Shown here piece after piece: positions 33,354 through 41,917 of a stretch of 64,000 nucleotides of DNA. The notes beneath the pieces were generated by a model. The model had not been told where the DNA came from. It made no database searches and saw only the letters and a list, made by a program, of their open reading frames with translations. The position numbers and the translations under genes were made by a program. The stretch lies in assembly GCF_038751955.1 (NCBI RefSeq), contig NZ_JBCEXH010000002.1, forward strand, positions 62,001 through 126,000, given 5' to 3'. Numbering within the stretch: position 1 is the first letter of the stretch; each line of letters opens with the position of its first letter. This stretch comes from Methanocalculus natronophilus (GTDB lineage Archaea; Halobacteriota; Methanomicrobia; Methanomicrobiales; Methanocorpusculaceae).

Positions 33354-35394
33354 TAGCCCGGGGAAGATAGCTCCCAAGCCGCCAGGTGTCAGGAGGGAGC
33401 TCTGGCAGCATCGCCGCCAGCTCGTCTATTGAGAGATCCCGGATCTGCAGAAGCGCAACAGAGACCGCCTCCTCCCCGGCTGCTGGTTCGACAAAGCCGG
33501 GAACTGCCACGGTAACTGAAGAGAACGAGGATTCAACTGCCCAGTTTGATGGGAGCAGATACCGGAGCAGGCAGGCAAGGGTTGCATTCAGGTGATCACC
33601 AAGAAACGTCCAGGCTGAAACCCATGATCCCTCAGCCATCGGTTCAGCCAGAATCACGATCTCATCGCACTCGCACCCGGCAGGCCAGGTTGAGACCGCA
33701 TCCCGGATCGCGTCCTGCACCTCCTCTGCCAACGGGAGATCTGGTTCCCTCTGCCGGGCGATCCTGCCCGCAGCACCTGCAAGAAGATGAGATATCCCAT
33801 GCCTGCCTCCACCTGTCCAGAACGGCCGGGACGCCTCCCTCTGCATGGGAACCACAAGAAGGCTCCTGCGTTCATCATCTCGTGCAAGAACCCGCCAGCT
33901 CCGCCCGGCAAGCGTAAAACCATGGGCAGCAGACCCGGCAAAGAGAGGATCAAGCGTGCCCACGAACTCGCCCTCAGGTGTGGTTGCCCGATACCCACGG
34001 ATATCCGGGATGACAGAACAGAGAGGAAGCCCGTGGTACCGGAACAGTTCACGTTCTGCAGAAGAACCGAGTGTCACGAGATCCCCATCCATTGCCAGGT
34101 ATCCCTCGCTGAAGAGATGATCCAGTATCCGGTCTGCATCTTCTTTGCTGATCCCATTAAACGGCGGCAGGGCAAGAAGGCCTGAGATGAGGGGCCGCCT
34201 CCCCAGGCCGCGGCGGGAGATCGCAAGCTGTACAAAGAGCTGCTGGAGAAAGACGTGGCAGGGAATAGCTGGAGGAGCTTCCGGCTCAACCAGCTTCTCC
34301 CGTGCCGCCCGGACAGCGGCAGCCGCAAGCAGCGCCTCTTCCCCGTTTGCGAGCAGAAAAACCATCTCAGGCGGCCGCTTTCTCCGGCCGGACCTCCCGA
34401 GCCGCTGGAGAAATGAGGCAACCGAGTCGGGAGGCCCATACTGGACAACGAGATCAAGTGCGCCGATATCAATTCCAAGTTCAAGCGTGCTGGTGCAGAC
34501 AATGCAGGCAGGCCCACTCCCTGCCATCTCCTCCTCAGCAGCCCTCCTGGCATCCGGCGAGACTGCCGAGTGGTGAACCAGGGCGGATGCCACATACTGC
34601 GAGAGGGCTGCATGAACCCGCTCTGCCTCACTCCTGCTCCCGGTGAAGAGGAGCGTCTTCTTGTTAGCCACAACCCCCGCAAGCAGCCTGATCCGTTCAT
34701 CTTCAGACGCCTCTATGAGAAACGAGAACCGCCTCGCTGACGGAGGCGATTCAGCCCGGATACAGGCACCGGTGCGATCGTGTCCTGAGAACCATGCAAG
34801 GAGCGCTTCAGGGTTTCCAACAGTTGCAGAGAGGGCGATTCGCTGGATCCGCCTGGTGCAAAGATGATCAAGCCGTTCGATGAGACAACGGAGCTGCACA
34901 CCGCGTGCTGATCCAGCGAAGGTATGCACCTCATCAACAATCACTGACCGGAGCTGCAGAAATGCCCGCCGCCGTTTTGGATCCATTAACAGCAGTTCAA
35001 GCGACTCCGGGGTGGTGAGAAGAATATGCGGCGGTTCATCCTCATGCCAGATCCGATCCGATCGCTGTACATCCCCATGCCATGCAGAGACCTCAAGGCC
35101 CAGTGGTGCGGTTATATGGGTGATCCTGAGATATTGATCATTGATTAAGGCTTTTGCAGGAGAGAGATAGAGTATCCCGATTCCAGGCGTCCGGGCCGTC
35201 AGGAGATCATGAAGAGCGGGCAGAAATGCAGATTCAGTCTTGCCACCCGCCGTCGGCGCGAGGATGAGGAGATCCATTTCTCTGCCATACGCCAGGAGCG
35301 CTTCTTCCTGAACAGAACGGAACTCGTCCCACCGGAGGGTTGAGACCAGCACCTCGCGCAGGGCGGGATGGAGACGGGAGAGCGTATCTGTCAC
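33268..35394 (-). CDS. Lhr-like DEAD/H-box helicase
   Basis: 708 residues of superfamily 2. Motif I is APTAGGKTES, Ia LYLSPAKALINDQ, II DEVH, III SAT, IV LLFTGSRSEAERV, V STLELGIDIGALD and VI QRLGRSGRRKRP. After the two RecA domains come a winged helix and a shortened C-terminal part similar in layout to Lhr family proteins (ATTPEGEFVGTLD, YLPSNW). It is shorter than bacterial Lhr (about 1500) and close to archaeal Lhr-type helicases, which act in DNA repair or recombination. Start at 35394 (MTDTLSRLHPALREVL) fits the family. The 3' end overlaps that of the convergent kinase gene. Confidence 0.88.
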   Translation of the reverse strand: MTDTLSRLHPALREVLVSTLRWDEFRSVQEEALLAYGREMDLLILAPTAGGKTESAFLPALHDLLTARTPGIGILYLSPAKALINDQYLRITHITAPLGLEVSAWHGDVQRSDRIWHEDEPPHILLTTPESLELLLMDPKRRRAFLQLRSVIVDEVHTFAGSARGVQLRCLIERLDHLCTRRIQRIALSATVGNPEALLAWFSGHDRTGACIRAESPPSARRFSFLIEASEDERIRLLAGVVANKKTLLFTGSRSEAERVHAALSQYVASALVHHSAVSPDARRAAEEEMAGSGPACIVCTSTLELGIDIGALDLVVQYGPPDSVASFLQRLGRSGRRKRPPEMVFLLANGEEALLAAAAVRAAREKLVEPEAPPAIPCHVFLQQLFVQLAISRRGLGRRPLISGLLALPPFNGISKEDADRILDHLFSEGYLAMDGDLVTLGSSAERELFRYHGLPLCSVIPDIRGYRATTPEGEFVGTLDPLFAGSAAHGFTLAGRSWRVLARDDERRSLLVVPMQREASRPFWTGGGRHGISHLLAGAAGRIARQREPDLPLAEEVQDAIRDAVSTWPAGCECDEIVILAEPMAEGSWVSAWTFLGDHLNATLACLLRYLLPSNWAVESSFSSVTVAVPGFVEPAAGEEAVSVALLQIRDLSIDELAAMLPELPPDTWRLGSYLPRAIRQRMAAVDSYHLPSVIAALQDRYHPCF

Positions 35395-35527
35395 AATGAA
35401 GGTGTATGTCTGCTGTGGGTTAGATACCTGCCGGAAAAACGCTCATGATGCCAATACAGGCACCAGATATACAAGAAAAACATGATGGGTTTGCACATGC
35501 ATTTTCTGGCACTTCTCCAAAAAAACC

Positions 35528-35685
35528 GACTCTTCGCCAAAATTCTGATCGCGAGGGTTTTTCCCTGGATTCTCAGGAACACGCGATTGAACCCGATAGA
35601 GAGCCCTCATCTCTCTCATCCCCGATTGCACCAGCCGGATCATCAGGAGTGACCGAAGCTGGTGCGGTGCGGGGAGAGGGGCAGA
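35528..35685 (+). repeat. Dispersed structured repeat, copy C (short form)
   Basis: About 160 bases beginning GACTCTTCGCCAAAATTCTGATC and ending in GGTGCGGTGCGGGG, aligned with the first ~150 bases of copies A and B and almost identical to copy D. It contains ATCGCG (35548-35553) paired with CGCGAT (35582-35587) around an inner TTCC/GGAA stem, and GCACCAGC (35628-35635) paired with GCTGGTGC (35658-35665). It lies directly downstream of the RelE-type toxin gene. Confidence 0.82.
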
Positions 35686-35702
35686 GGGACGCTTTCTGGT
35701 AC

Positions 35703-35969
35703 TCAATACCTGAGATTCTTCTTCTTCCCCACTGCAACCACACATATGATGAGCTTATCAGCAATTATCTGAAAGAGTATCCGGTAATCACCCACTCTCA
35801 ACCGATACCGTGGCTTTTCAGGAGGATACCCCCTCAGCTTTCTCACATCATGGCGGGCATATGGATCGGCAGCGTACTTTTCAAGGGCTATAGCCAGACG
35901 TATTCGCATAACCCGTGGCAATGCACCATATGCTTTCTCAGCAGTGGGTGTGAAGAGTACGGTATACAC
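35703..35969 (-). CDS. RelE/ParE-family toxin
   Basis: 88 residues from a GTG that overlaps the antitoxin stop by one base. MYTVLFTPTAEKAYGALP, then DVRKLRGYPPEKPRYRLRVGDYRILFQI and VVAVGKKKN are the standard RelE motifs, with the conserved K-L-x-G, R-x-G-x-Y-R-I and the C-terminal V-G-x-R/K-x-x-x-Y region. It should cleave mRNA at the ribosome or act on gyrase like ParE. It is the second gene of a toxin-antitoxin operon, flanked on both sides by repeat copies C and D. Confidence 0.92.
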   Translation of the reverse strand: MYTVLFTPTAEKAYGALPRVMRIRLAIALEKYAADPYARHDVRKLRGYPPEKPRYRLRVGDYRILFQIIADKLIICVVAVGKKKNLRY

Positions 35970-36229
35970 TATTTCTCACCCAGTTGCCAGATTACCTGAT
36001 CATCTCCGAGATCACGCATAATATCCCTGAGATTACGATAACGGCCTGCCTGAATCTCCTCCTCACTCTCGCATAGGGCTTGTATCTCCTCCTGGGAGAG
36101 GGGCTCATCATCGTACGCAGCGTCGGCAAGACGATTGATGAGTTCATCGTATGTCTCCCTTGGATGGATCTTCAGATCATTGAGCTTCGCTTTTGTCTCA
36201 GTTCGGATCTGAACAGATGTCATTGGCAT
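35969..36229 (-). CDS. Antitoxin of the RelE module
   Basis: 86 residues (start at 36229 or, two codons later, 36223). The N-terminus TSVQIRTETKAKLNDLKIHPRETYDELINRL is a ribbon-helix-helix-like dimerisation and DNA-binding part; the acidic C-terminus (DDEPLSQEEIQALCESEEE) should wrap the toxin. One-base overlap with the toxin gene (TAGTG). It probably represses its own operon. Confidence 0.88.
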   Translation of the reverse strand: MPMTSVQIRTETKAKLNDLKIHPRETYDELINRLADAAYDDEPLSQEEIQALCESEEEIQAGRYRNLRDIMRDLGDDQVIWQLGEK

Positions 36230-36298
36230 ACGAGTACAGATACACTATAGCCAATTATAGATTTTGGCTGTGTACAATAGAGAGATATTTTTTACTAT

Positions 36299-36458
36299 AA
36301 CTCTTCGCCAAAAATTTGATCGCAAGGGTTTTTTCCTGAATTCTCAGGAACGAGTGATTGAACCCGATAGAGAGCCCTCATCTCTCTCATCCCCGATTGC
36401 ACCAGCCGGATCATCAGGAGTGACTGAAACTGGTGCGGTGCGGGTATCGGGAGTGTCG
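36299..36458 (+). repeat. Dispersed structured repeat, copy D (short form)
   Basis: About 160 bases, nearly identical to copy C (35528) and in the same orientation; copies C and D bracket the RelE toxin-antitoxin pair. Paired segments are ATCGC (36319-36323) with GTGAT (36354-36358, one G-U), TTCCTG (36333-36338) with CAGGAA (36345-36350), and GCACCAG with CTGGTGC further on. It ends in GCGGGTATCGGGAG, as in copies A, B and E. Confidence 0.82.
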
Positions 36459-36487
36459 AAAAAGTATCAGGTGGTACCGGCACCCGG

Positions 36488-36898
36488 TTATTGAAGCCCG
36501 AATGCCCGGTTGACAACAGATCGGAGCGTCTCTTTTGGAACCGCTCCCGTGACCCGGTCAATCATCCTGCCATTGGCAAAGAGGATGATTGTCGGGATTG
36601 CGGAGATGCCAAACTGCCGGGCGATACGCGGGGCTTCATCTGTATTGCATTTGGCATAGGAGACAAGCCCGTCCATCTCATGGGAGAGCGCCTCGATAAC
36701 AGGCGCTACCCTCTGGCAGGGCCCGCACCATTCCGCCCAGAAATCCACAACCACAAACCGGTTCTGCTGGATAAAGTCATTGAAGGTAATCTCTGAGAGC
36801 GGCACAACACCCTGAACAGGCGGTTTTTTCTCAAGTTCTGCCAGTCTTTCCCGGGCGCGTTTCTGCCTGAGATACTCCAGTTCATCATCCATACTCAT
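36488..36898 (-). CDS. Thioredoxin-domain protein
   Basis: 136 residues from the Met at 36898 (or 36892). A charged helix (MDDELEYLRQKRARERLAEL) precedes a thioredoxin domain with VVVDFWAEWCGPCQRVAP, KCNTDEAPRIARQFGISAIPTIILF and the cis-Pro (IPT). The active site is WCGPC. The open frame runs up to 37117, but that would overlap the tRNA at 37080 and gives an unlikely N-terminus, so the shorter start is chosen. It is a cytosolic disulfide reductase; the reductase fused to glutaredoxin at 60936 is a possible electron donor. Confidence 0.92.
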   Translation of the reverse strand: MSMDDELEYLRQKRARERLAELEKKPPVQGVVPLSEITFNDFIQQNRFVVVDFWAEWCGPCQRVAPVIEALSHEMDGLVSYAKCNTDEAPRIARQFGISAIPTIILFANGRMIDRVTGAVPKETLRSVVNRAFGLQ

Positions 36899-37044
36899 AC
36901 ATCTCAACCGCCTCAGATAAGGGTTCGCATCAGTTGTTTCCCCATCCCAGAGGGGAATGAGAGAACAGAGGATATTCATGGTTTTTTCCCTGATCAGCAA
37001 AAACACCGGAAAATTTGCCGGAAGCTCCCCGCCTTTCGGTAAGC

Positions 37045-37052
37045 TATATAAA
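37045..37052 (+). promoter_or_regulatory. TATA box of the initiator tRNA gene
   Basis: TATATAAA, centred about 31 bases before the tRNA 5' end at 37080. Spacing and sequence fit an archaeal TBP site. The local purine-rich bases before it could be a BRE. Confidence 0.75.
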
Positions 37053-37079
37053 GCTGGAACTGGAATATTATTACTCCGA

Positions 37080-37154
37080 AGCGAGGTGGGGTAGTCAGGA
37101 GATCCCGACGGGCTCATAACCCGTAGATCGATGGTTCAAATCCATCCCTCGCTA
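37080..37154 (+). tRNA. Initiator tRNA-Met (CAT)
   Basis: A full cloverleaf: acceptor AGCGAGG pairs with CCTCGCT, discriminator A at 37154; the anticodon stem ACGGG/CCCGT encloses loop CTCATAA with anticodon CAT; the T loop is GGTTCAAATCC. The A1-U72 first pair and the three stacked G-C pairs (GGG/CCC) next to the anticodon loop are marks of the archaeal initiator tRNA. No intron. CCA is not encoded (TCA follows). Confidence 0.96.
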
Positions 37155-37190
37155 TCACTGTTTCTGCATATTCTTTCTCTTCCAAAGGGG

Positions 37191-37198
37191 TTTTTTTT
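37191..37198 (+). terminator. Oligo-T terminator after the tRNA
   Basis: Eight T in a row, 37 bases after the tRNA 3' end and preceded by GGGG, fit an archaeal intrinsic termination signal. The same bases lie just beyond the end of purF on the other strand. Confidence 0.6.
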
Positions 37199-37205
37199 AA
37201 AAAAG

Positions 37206-38618
37206 TCAGAACTGAAGCTCTGTCTGGTACGAACCATGCACAAAATCGATATGCCGGCAGGCAGCGTGCTCCCCGGGGATAGAGACCGGATAGCATCCCG
37301 AGAGGCACCCGTAGCAGAGATCCTCAGGCCTGTGGCCGGTTGCCGCAATCAGGGCTTCAAGCGAGACGTAATGGAGTGAGTCCGCAGCTATAGCCGAACA
37401 GATATCATCGTGTTCACGGTTATGGGCGATCAGCTCCTGCCGTGTCGGGAGATCGACACCCAGATAGCAGGGTGCCCGGATAGGAGGTGAGCCGACCCTG
37501 AAGTGCACCTCACGTGCACCAAACTCACGCATCAGGTCAATTATCCTGCGGGATGTGGTGCCCCGGACAATTGAATCATCGATAAGGACAACGGACTTAT
37601 CCTGGATATGACCCCTGATCGGGTTGAGTTTCATCCGCACAGCATTCTCCCGCAGTGTCTGGGTCGGCATGATGAAGGTTCGCCCGATGTAGCGGTTCTT
37701 GATCAGCCCTTCCTTGAAGGGTATGCCTGAAGCCTCCGAGTACCCGACTGCAATCGACATGCCTGAGTCCGGAACAGGCGATATCATCTCCGCATCAACC
37801 GGAGCCTCCCTCTGGAGCTGCTCACCGATCCGCCTCCTGACATCATAGACCAGCACCCCGTCGATGACCGAGTCGGAACGCGCGAAATAGATATACTCAA
37901 AGAGGCAGAGTGCGGTATGGTTTGCCTTCATAATCTGGCGGCAGGAGATGCCATGCTCATCAATTTTGATCAGCTCACCCGGCTTCACATCCCGCATGAA
38001 TGTTGCCCCGAGCGTATCCATTGCAACACTCTCTGAGGCAACCATGTAGCCGTGTTCGGTTCTTCCAAGAGTAAGCGGCTTGATACCGAGGGGATCACGG
38101 AAGGCATAGATGGTATCATCCAGCATCGCAATAACCGAATATGAACCCTGCAGTATCCGCATGCAGAGGACAACCGCATCCTCCATTGAGCCGGAGAGAG
38201 TCAGCTCACGCGCGATGATGGCGGCTATCACCTCAGAGTCGGTGGTCGTTGCAAAAATATGGCCATGCTCTTCATAATCAGCGACAAGGACATCATTATT
38301 CACGAGGTTTCCGTTGTGAACGATAGAAAAGTAATGCCCTTTTAAGGTGAAGTTCAGTGGCTGGGTATTTTCCGGACGGTTTTCGCCGGTTGTCGGATAC
38401 CGGATATGGCCGATCCCCGTTCTGCCGGTGAGTTTTTTCAGAATCTCCTGGTCAAAGACCTCGGAGAGCAGCCCCTGTGCCTTATGTTTATGAATTTTAC
38501 CGGCATCATACGTCGTGATGCCGGCACTCTCCTGACCACGGTGCTGGAGGGCATAGAGGGCATAATAGATAGGTAGCGACACTCCGCCGCTATCAACGAT
38601 GCCCACGATGCCGCACAT
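37206..38618 (-). CDS. purF: Amidophosphoribosyltransferase
   Basis: 470 residues. The mature N-terminus MCGIVGIVDSGG begins with the catalytic Cys2 of the Ntn glutaminase without a propeptide; LQHRGQESAGI, GIGHIRYPTTG and VHNGNLVN follow. The phosphoribosyltransferase domain has the PRPP loop VVLIDDSIVRGTTS. Cysteines near the C-terminus (LCYGCLSGCYP) match the Fe-S cluster site of the Bacillus-type enzyme, so it is probably oxygen-sensitive. It makes phosphoribosylamine, the first step of purine synthesis. It is the last gene of an operon after LSm and L37e. purM lies at 43578, outside this operon. Confidence 0.97.
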   Translation of the reverse strand: MCGIVGIVDSGGVSLPIYYALYALQHRGQESAGITTYDAGKIHKHKAQGLLSEVFDQEILKKLTGRTGIGHIRYPTTGENRPENTQPLNFTLKGHYFSIVHNGNLVNNDVLVADYEEHGHIFATTTDSEVIAAIIARELTLSGSMEDAVVLCMRILQGSYSVIAMLDDTIYAFRDPLGIKPLTLGRTEHGYMVASESVAMDTLGATFMRDVKPGELIKIDEHGISCRQIMKANHTALCLFEYIYFARSDSVIDGVLVYDVRRRIGEQLQREAPVDAEMISPVPDSGMSIAVGYSEASGIPFKEGLIKNRYIGRTFIMPTQTLRENAVRMKLNPIRGHIQDKSVVLIDDSIVRGTTSRRIIDLMREFGAREVHFRVGSPPIRAPCYLGVDLPTRQELIAHNREHDDICSAIAADSLHYVSLEALIAATGHRPEDLCYGCLSGCYPVSIPGEHAACRHIDFVHGSYQTELQF

Positions 38619-38645
38619 GATCCAGCTCTTATAGTGTTGGTCGGT

Positions 38646-38828
38646 TTAATGTGTTGGCCTGAGTGGTTTCTTACTTGTCCAGGCATTGGAGCGCAGACGG
38701 GCGCTCCGTCCGAATCCACATGCTGAACAGACTTTATGGCGGGCATGGTATGACCTTCTGCCACACCGCCTGCATACGATATGAGAGCGCTTATTGCGCA
38801 GACCCATTGATGGAGTACCTTTCGACAT
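38646..38828 (-). CDS. rpl37e: Ribosomal protein eL37
   Basis: 60 residues, with the C-x2-C ... C-x2-C zinc ribbon ([19 protein letters not shown]) and the basic N- and C-terminal tails of eL37. [13 protein letters not shown] is the usual start. GGTGAT ten bases before the ATG is a good ribosome binding site. It follows the LSm gene by 15 bases, a pairing common across archaea. Confidence 0.97.
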   Translation of the reverse strand: MSKGTPSMGLRNKRSHIVCRRCGRRSYHARHKVCSACGFGRSARLRSNAWTSKKPLRPTH

Positions 38829-38843
38829 GAAAAATCACCTATC

Positions 38844-39071
38844 TTATTCGACTGAAGGGGATATATAGATCACATTGTCCCCACGGACGATCAGTGTACC
38901 GAGTTTCTCAACACCATTCTCTGTCTCTTCTTCTGCACCGTCAAGAACAAGGTTCATATGAACATCGTATCCCTGAAGAATCCCCCGGATCTCACGCCCG
39001 CCTTTCAGCGAGATTAAGACCGGTTGCCGGTTTAAGACCTGTTCCAAAATATCAAGCGGTCGCCTGGTCAT
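38844..39071 (-). CDS. Sm-like archaeal protein (LSm)
   Basis: 75 residues from the Met at 39071 ([13 protein letters not shown]); the open frame runs further upstream but adds a non-conserved tail. Sm1 is [27 protein letters not shown] and Sm2 is [13 protein letters not shown]. It forms a heptameric ring that binds U-rich RNA. First gene of the operon with L37e and purF. Confidence 0.95.
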   Translation of the reverse strand: MTRRPLDILEQVLNRQPVLISLKGGREIRGILQGYDVHMNLVLDGAEEETENGVEKLGTLIVRGDNVIYISPSVE

Positions 39072-39183
39072 AAAAATCCCTTTGCATAACCCTGAGAGAG
39101 TACTATACATGCGCCTGCGACTCACTTAAAGATAGCCCCGGATCCACGCCATTAAGTATTCAGAAAGGGATATGTGCATAACC

Positions 39184-39681
39184 ATGGCTGAGATCACCAT
39201 CCGAAGACGGCATGCGATCCGGAAAGGACAGGCAGCAGACATTACAAAGATGCTTGAGAAGGCACTTGGCAAAGACGCAGCGCTCTTCCCAACCGCCTCA
39301 ATAGAGCGTGCTGAAACTGACGCAGATATTGCAATCTATCTCATCGATAAGAAACCGCTCCTCATATCAGGGAAGGACTGGGCATTTCCGACACTCAGGG
39401 GAGCGCATATCCGACCCTTCACTGCCCGCCGGATAACAGTTGATTCCGGAGCGGTATCCTTTATGGTCAATGGTGCAGATGTGATGCGCCCGGGTGTTGT
39501 CGCTGTGACAGGTGACATTCAGAAGAACCAGCCTGCCCTTGTTGTCGATGAGAAGCACGGGAAGCCGTTAGCAGTGGTGATTGCACTCTTCGACGCCGAT
39601 GAAATCCGTTCCATGGAGAAAGGAAAGGTTGCAAAGAACATTCACTATGTCGGCGATCCAATCTGGAATCTCGAGATATAA
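39184..39681 (+). CDS. PUA-domain RNA-binding protein (COG2016)
   Basis: 165 residues from the ATG at 39184; GGGA at 39167 is too close to the ATG at 39172. An N-terminal pre-PUA part (ITIRRRHAIRKGQAADI) is followed by a PUA domain (ARRITVDSGAVSFMVNGADVMRPGVVAVTGDIQKNQPALVVDEKHGKPLAV). This arrangement matches the archaeal relatives of MCT-1/DENR-type factors, which act on ribosome recycling or tRNA binding. It is divergent from the LSm operon. Confidence 0.9.
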   Translation: MAEITIRRRHAIRKGQAADITKMLEKALGKDAALFPTASIERAETDADIAIYLIDKKPLLISGKDWAFPTLRGAHIRPFTARRITVDSGAVSFMVNGADVMRPGVVAVTGDIQKNQPALVVDEKHGKPLAVVIALFDADEIRSMEKGKVAKNIHYVGDPIWNLEI

Positions 39682-39718
39682 GGATACAATTAATAACTAC
39701 CAATAGAAAGGAATCTAC

Positions 39719-40096
39719 ATGGGATTTCTTGAATCCATCATTGGCGGAAAGGGTGCCACCCCCAAGGAGGAGGAGTATATGGACCTCGATCTGGCTGCGT
39801 ATGAGACAGCAGCAACAGGCGAGGAGCCTGCCCTGATGTATGTCAGGATTGCAACAATCAGTGATCTCAAGGATACACCCCGGATCAAGGACGAGGTGTA
39901 CAACAACAACATTGTAATCATTGACATTCAGAAACTCAAGCTCGACAAAATCACCTTTGAGCGGGTGATGAAAGACCTAAAGGATGTCGCACGCGATGTG
40001 AACGGCGACATCATCGGGATCGGCGACCAGCGGTATGTCGTTGTCACCCCGACATCAGTGAAGATCTCACGGGAGAAGATCGGTGGGGGCACGTAG
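39719..40096 (+). CDS. sepF: Archaeal SepF cell-division protein
   Basis: 125 residues. The N-terminal MGFLESIIGG is the short amphipathic helix that binds the membrane, followed by a linker and the SepF core (ALMYVRIATISDLKDTPRIKDEVYNNNIVIIDI ... GDIIGIGDQRYVVVTP). SepF anchors FtsZ in archaea with no FtsA. An AAAGGA lies before the start. It begins a run of four genes with the ZPR1-like protein, the GntP permease and the Rsm22-like protein. Confidence 0.94.
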   Translation: MGFLESIIGGKGATPKEEEYMDLDLAAYETAATGEEPALMYVRIATISDLKDTPRIKDEVYNNNIVIIDIQKLKLDKITFERVMKDLKDVARDVNGDIIGIGDQRYVVVTPTSVKISREKIGGGT

Positions 40097-40621
40097 GTGA
40101 AACAGGCCCTCTCCGGCCCATGCCCACTCTGCCAAAACGAGATTGACTATATCTACCAGACAGAGAATATCCCATTCTTTTCGGATATTCTCATTATGTG
40201 CGGTCTCTGCGAGTCCTGTGGCTTCCGACTGACCGACACGATTATCCTCGCAGATCATGGACCGATACGTTTTGAGTTTCAGGTGCAGCGTGCTGATGAC
40301 CTCTACACCCGTGTTATCCGGTCCACCTCTGGCAGGATCGAGATCCCCGAGCTTGGCGTAACTGTCGATCCCGGTCCGGCATGCAGTGGATTCATCTCCA
40401 ATGTCGAAGGTGTGCTTGCACGGGTAGAGGATGCGATTAAAACTGTCCTTTTGTCAGCAGAAGCCGAAGAGCGACAAAAGGCCATCGAAGGTCTTGAAAC
40501 ACTTGCCAGTGCACGGAAAGGAGAAATACCATTTACCCTGATCATCGAAGATCCAAGTGGAAACAGCGCAATCATCAGCGATACTGCAACCCAGGCCCCG
40601 TTTGAACCGGAACCGGAGTGA
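40097..40621 (+). CDS. ZPR1-type zinc-finger protein
   Basis: 174 residues from a GTG directly after the sepF stop. The zinc finger is CPLCQNEIDYIYQTENIPFFSDILIMCGLCESCG (two C-x2-C pairs), and the beta-barrel part reads TRVIRSTSGRIEIPELGVTVDPGPACSGFISNVEG, the archaeal ZPR1 pattern. Eukaryal ZPR1 binds eEF1A; the archaeal role is not established. Directly adjacent to sepF, so likely cotranscribed. Confidence 0.93.
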   Translation: MKQALSGPCPLCQNEIDYIYQTENIPFFSDILIMCGLCESCGFRLTDTIILADHGPIRFEFQVQRADDLYTRVIRSTSGRIEIPELGVTVDPGPACSGFISNVEGVLARVEDAIKTVLLSAEAEERQKAIEGLETLASARKGEIPFTLIIEDPSGNSAIISDTATQAPFEPEPE

Positions 40622-40628
40622 GTGAACG

Positions 40629-41843
40629 GTGGAGACACTCTCCGCTTTTCTCATCTGCCTGCTTGCAATCACACTTGCCACAGCTTATTTCAGGATACCC
40701 CCGTTTCCGGCTCTTTTTGGCTCAGCTCTTCTCTTCGGATGGCTCGCCGGGCTGCCTTCCGATATCATTGTTGATGCTGCAGGCGCGGGAGCAGGCAGGA
40801 TCTTCGCAATCCTCGGTGTCGCTGTCTTTGGCGGATCCGTCATTGCAGCATCTCTATCAGCTGGAAACAGCATTCCACGAATTCTCGCCGATATTAACGC
40901 TCTCTCACGGAGACCTGCGTTGCATGCCGGGCTCTCCGGGTGGCTGCTTGCTGTTCCCTTCATGTGCGCGATCACGCCGTTCCTTGTCCTTGCACCCCTC
41001 TTCAAAAGCTATACAGACAATTCCGCAGCAGTCGGCCGCCTCTTCTCCCTGGTTGCCGCAGGATCCGTTCTCTCCTTTGTCCTGATTGCTCCAGCACCCG
41101 TTATGGCAGCACTCATGCAGACCTTTGGGGCAGAACCTGCCCTGAACCTCATCACCATACCCCTCTCCCTCCTCCTCCTTGCAGGAATCATCGCTCTTCT
41201 CAGCCCGGCTACCAGGATGGATACGGAAGATACAGAGGTTTTGATGAGTTCCCGTTGGGCTGCATGGGCCCCGATAGCCATCCCGGTTCTGATCATCACT
41301 GCCGGGTTTCTCATTCCGGGAATCGGACTCCTCGGAACGCTCCCGGTGGCGCTTCTTGCCGGGGCACTGGTTGCAGTCCTTGGAATACCTGCAACGGCCC
41401 GGAGAAAAACAGTGACTGAAGGAACAAAGCATGCCGGCGTCATCATCTTTGACCTCTGCGGAGCCGGTGCTTTTGGAGCGGTCATCGCAGCAAGCACGTT
41501 TCCAGCCGATGTCTCAGGGATCCTCCTTTCAGCTGTTCCGGTTGTCTGTATCCCCTTCATCCTGGCAGCACTCATCCAGACCGCACAAGGGTCCCGCGTT
41601 GTCACTGCCGTTATTGCAGCCGACATCATTGCTGAGACGGCCATTCCAGACCTCATCCCCGCAGCTCCGCTTCTCCTGATGATCGCAGGGGGGACGATGG
41701 TGATCAGCTATGTCAGTGATCCCTTCTTCTGGCTCGTGAACAGAACATCAGGCGGGAGTATCAGGGAGACGGTGCTCACCTTCACCCTGCCACTGGCTGC
41801 TGCCGGATGCCTTGTCTTCGGGGTGGCGCTCCTTTTGATCTGA
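40629..41843 (+). CDS. GntP-family permease
   Basis: 404 residues from a GTG, with about twelve hydrophobic helices. AALIQTAQGSRVVTAVIAADI and MVISYVSDPFFWLVNRTSGGSIRETVLTFTLP match the C-terminal signature of gluconate:proton symporters. A methanogen would not use gluconate as a main substrate, so the physiological substrate may be another organic acid (family knowledge plus inference). Eight bases downstream of the ZPR1-like gene. Confidence 0.85.
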   Translation: METLSAFLICLLAITLATAYFRIPPFPALFGSALLFGWLAGLPSDIIVDAAGAGAGRIFAILGVAVFGGSVIAASLSAGNSIPRILADINALSRRPALHAGLSGWLLAVPFMCAITPFLVLAPLFKSYTDNSAAVGRLFSLVAAGSVLSFVLIAPAPVMAALMQTFGAEPALNLITIPLSLLLLAGIIALLSPATRMDTEDTEVLMSSRWAAWAPIAIPVLIITAGFLIPGIGLLGTLPVALLAGALVAVLGIPATARRKTVTEGTKHAGVIIFDLCGAGAFGAVIAASTFPADVSGILLSAVPVVCIPFILAALIQTAQGSRVVTAVIAADIIAETAIPDLIPAAPLLLMIAGGTMVISYVSDPFFWLVNRTSGGSIRETVLTFTLPLAAAGCLVFGVALLLI

Positions 41844-41917
41844 AGAGGAGAGGTGTATCAGGAGTAATCTGCTCATATGCCTGCACCGCCACTTTTTTGC
41901 GATCCCGGATTAAGAGG

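Noticed and set aside
36899-37117. N-terminal extension of the thioredoxin protein
   Set aside because: It would overlap the initiator tRNA and has no similarity to thioredoxin-family N-termini; MSMDDELEYL at 36898 is a normal start.
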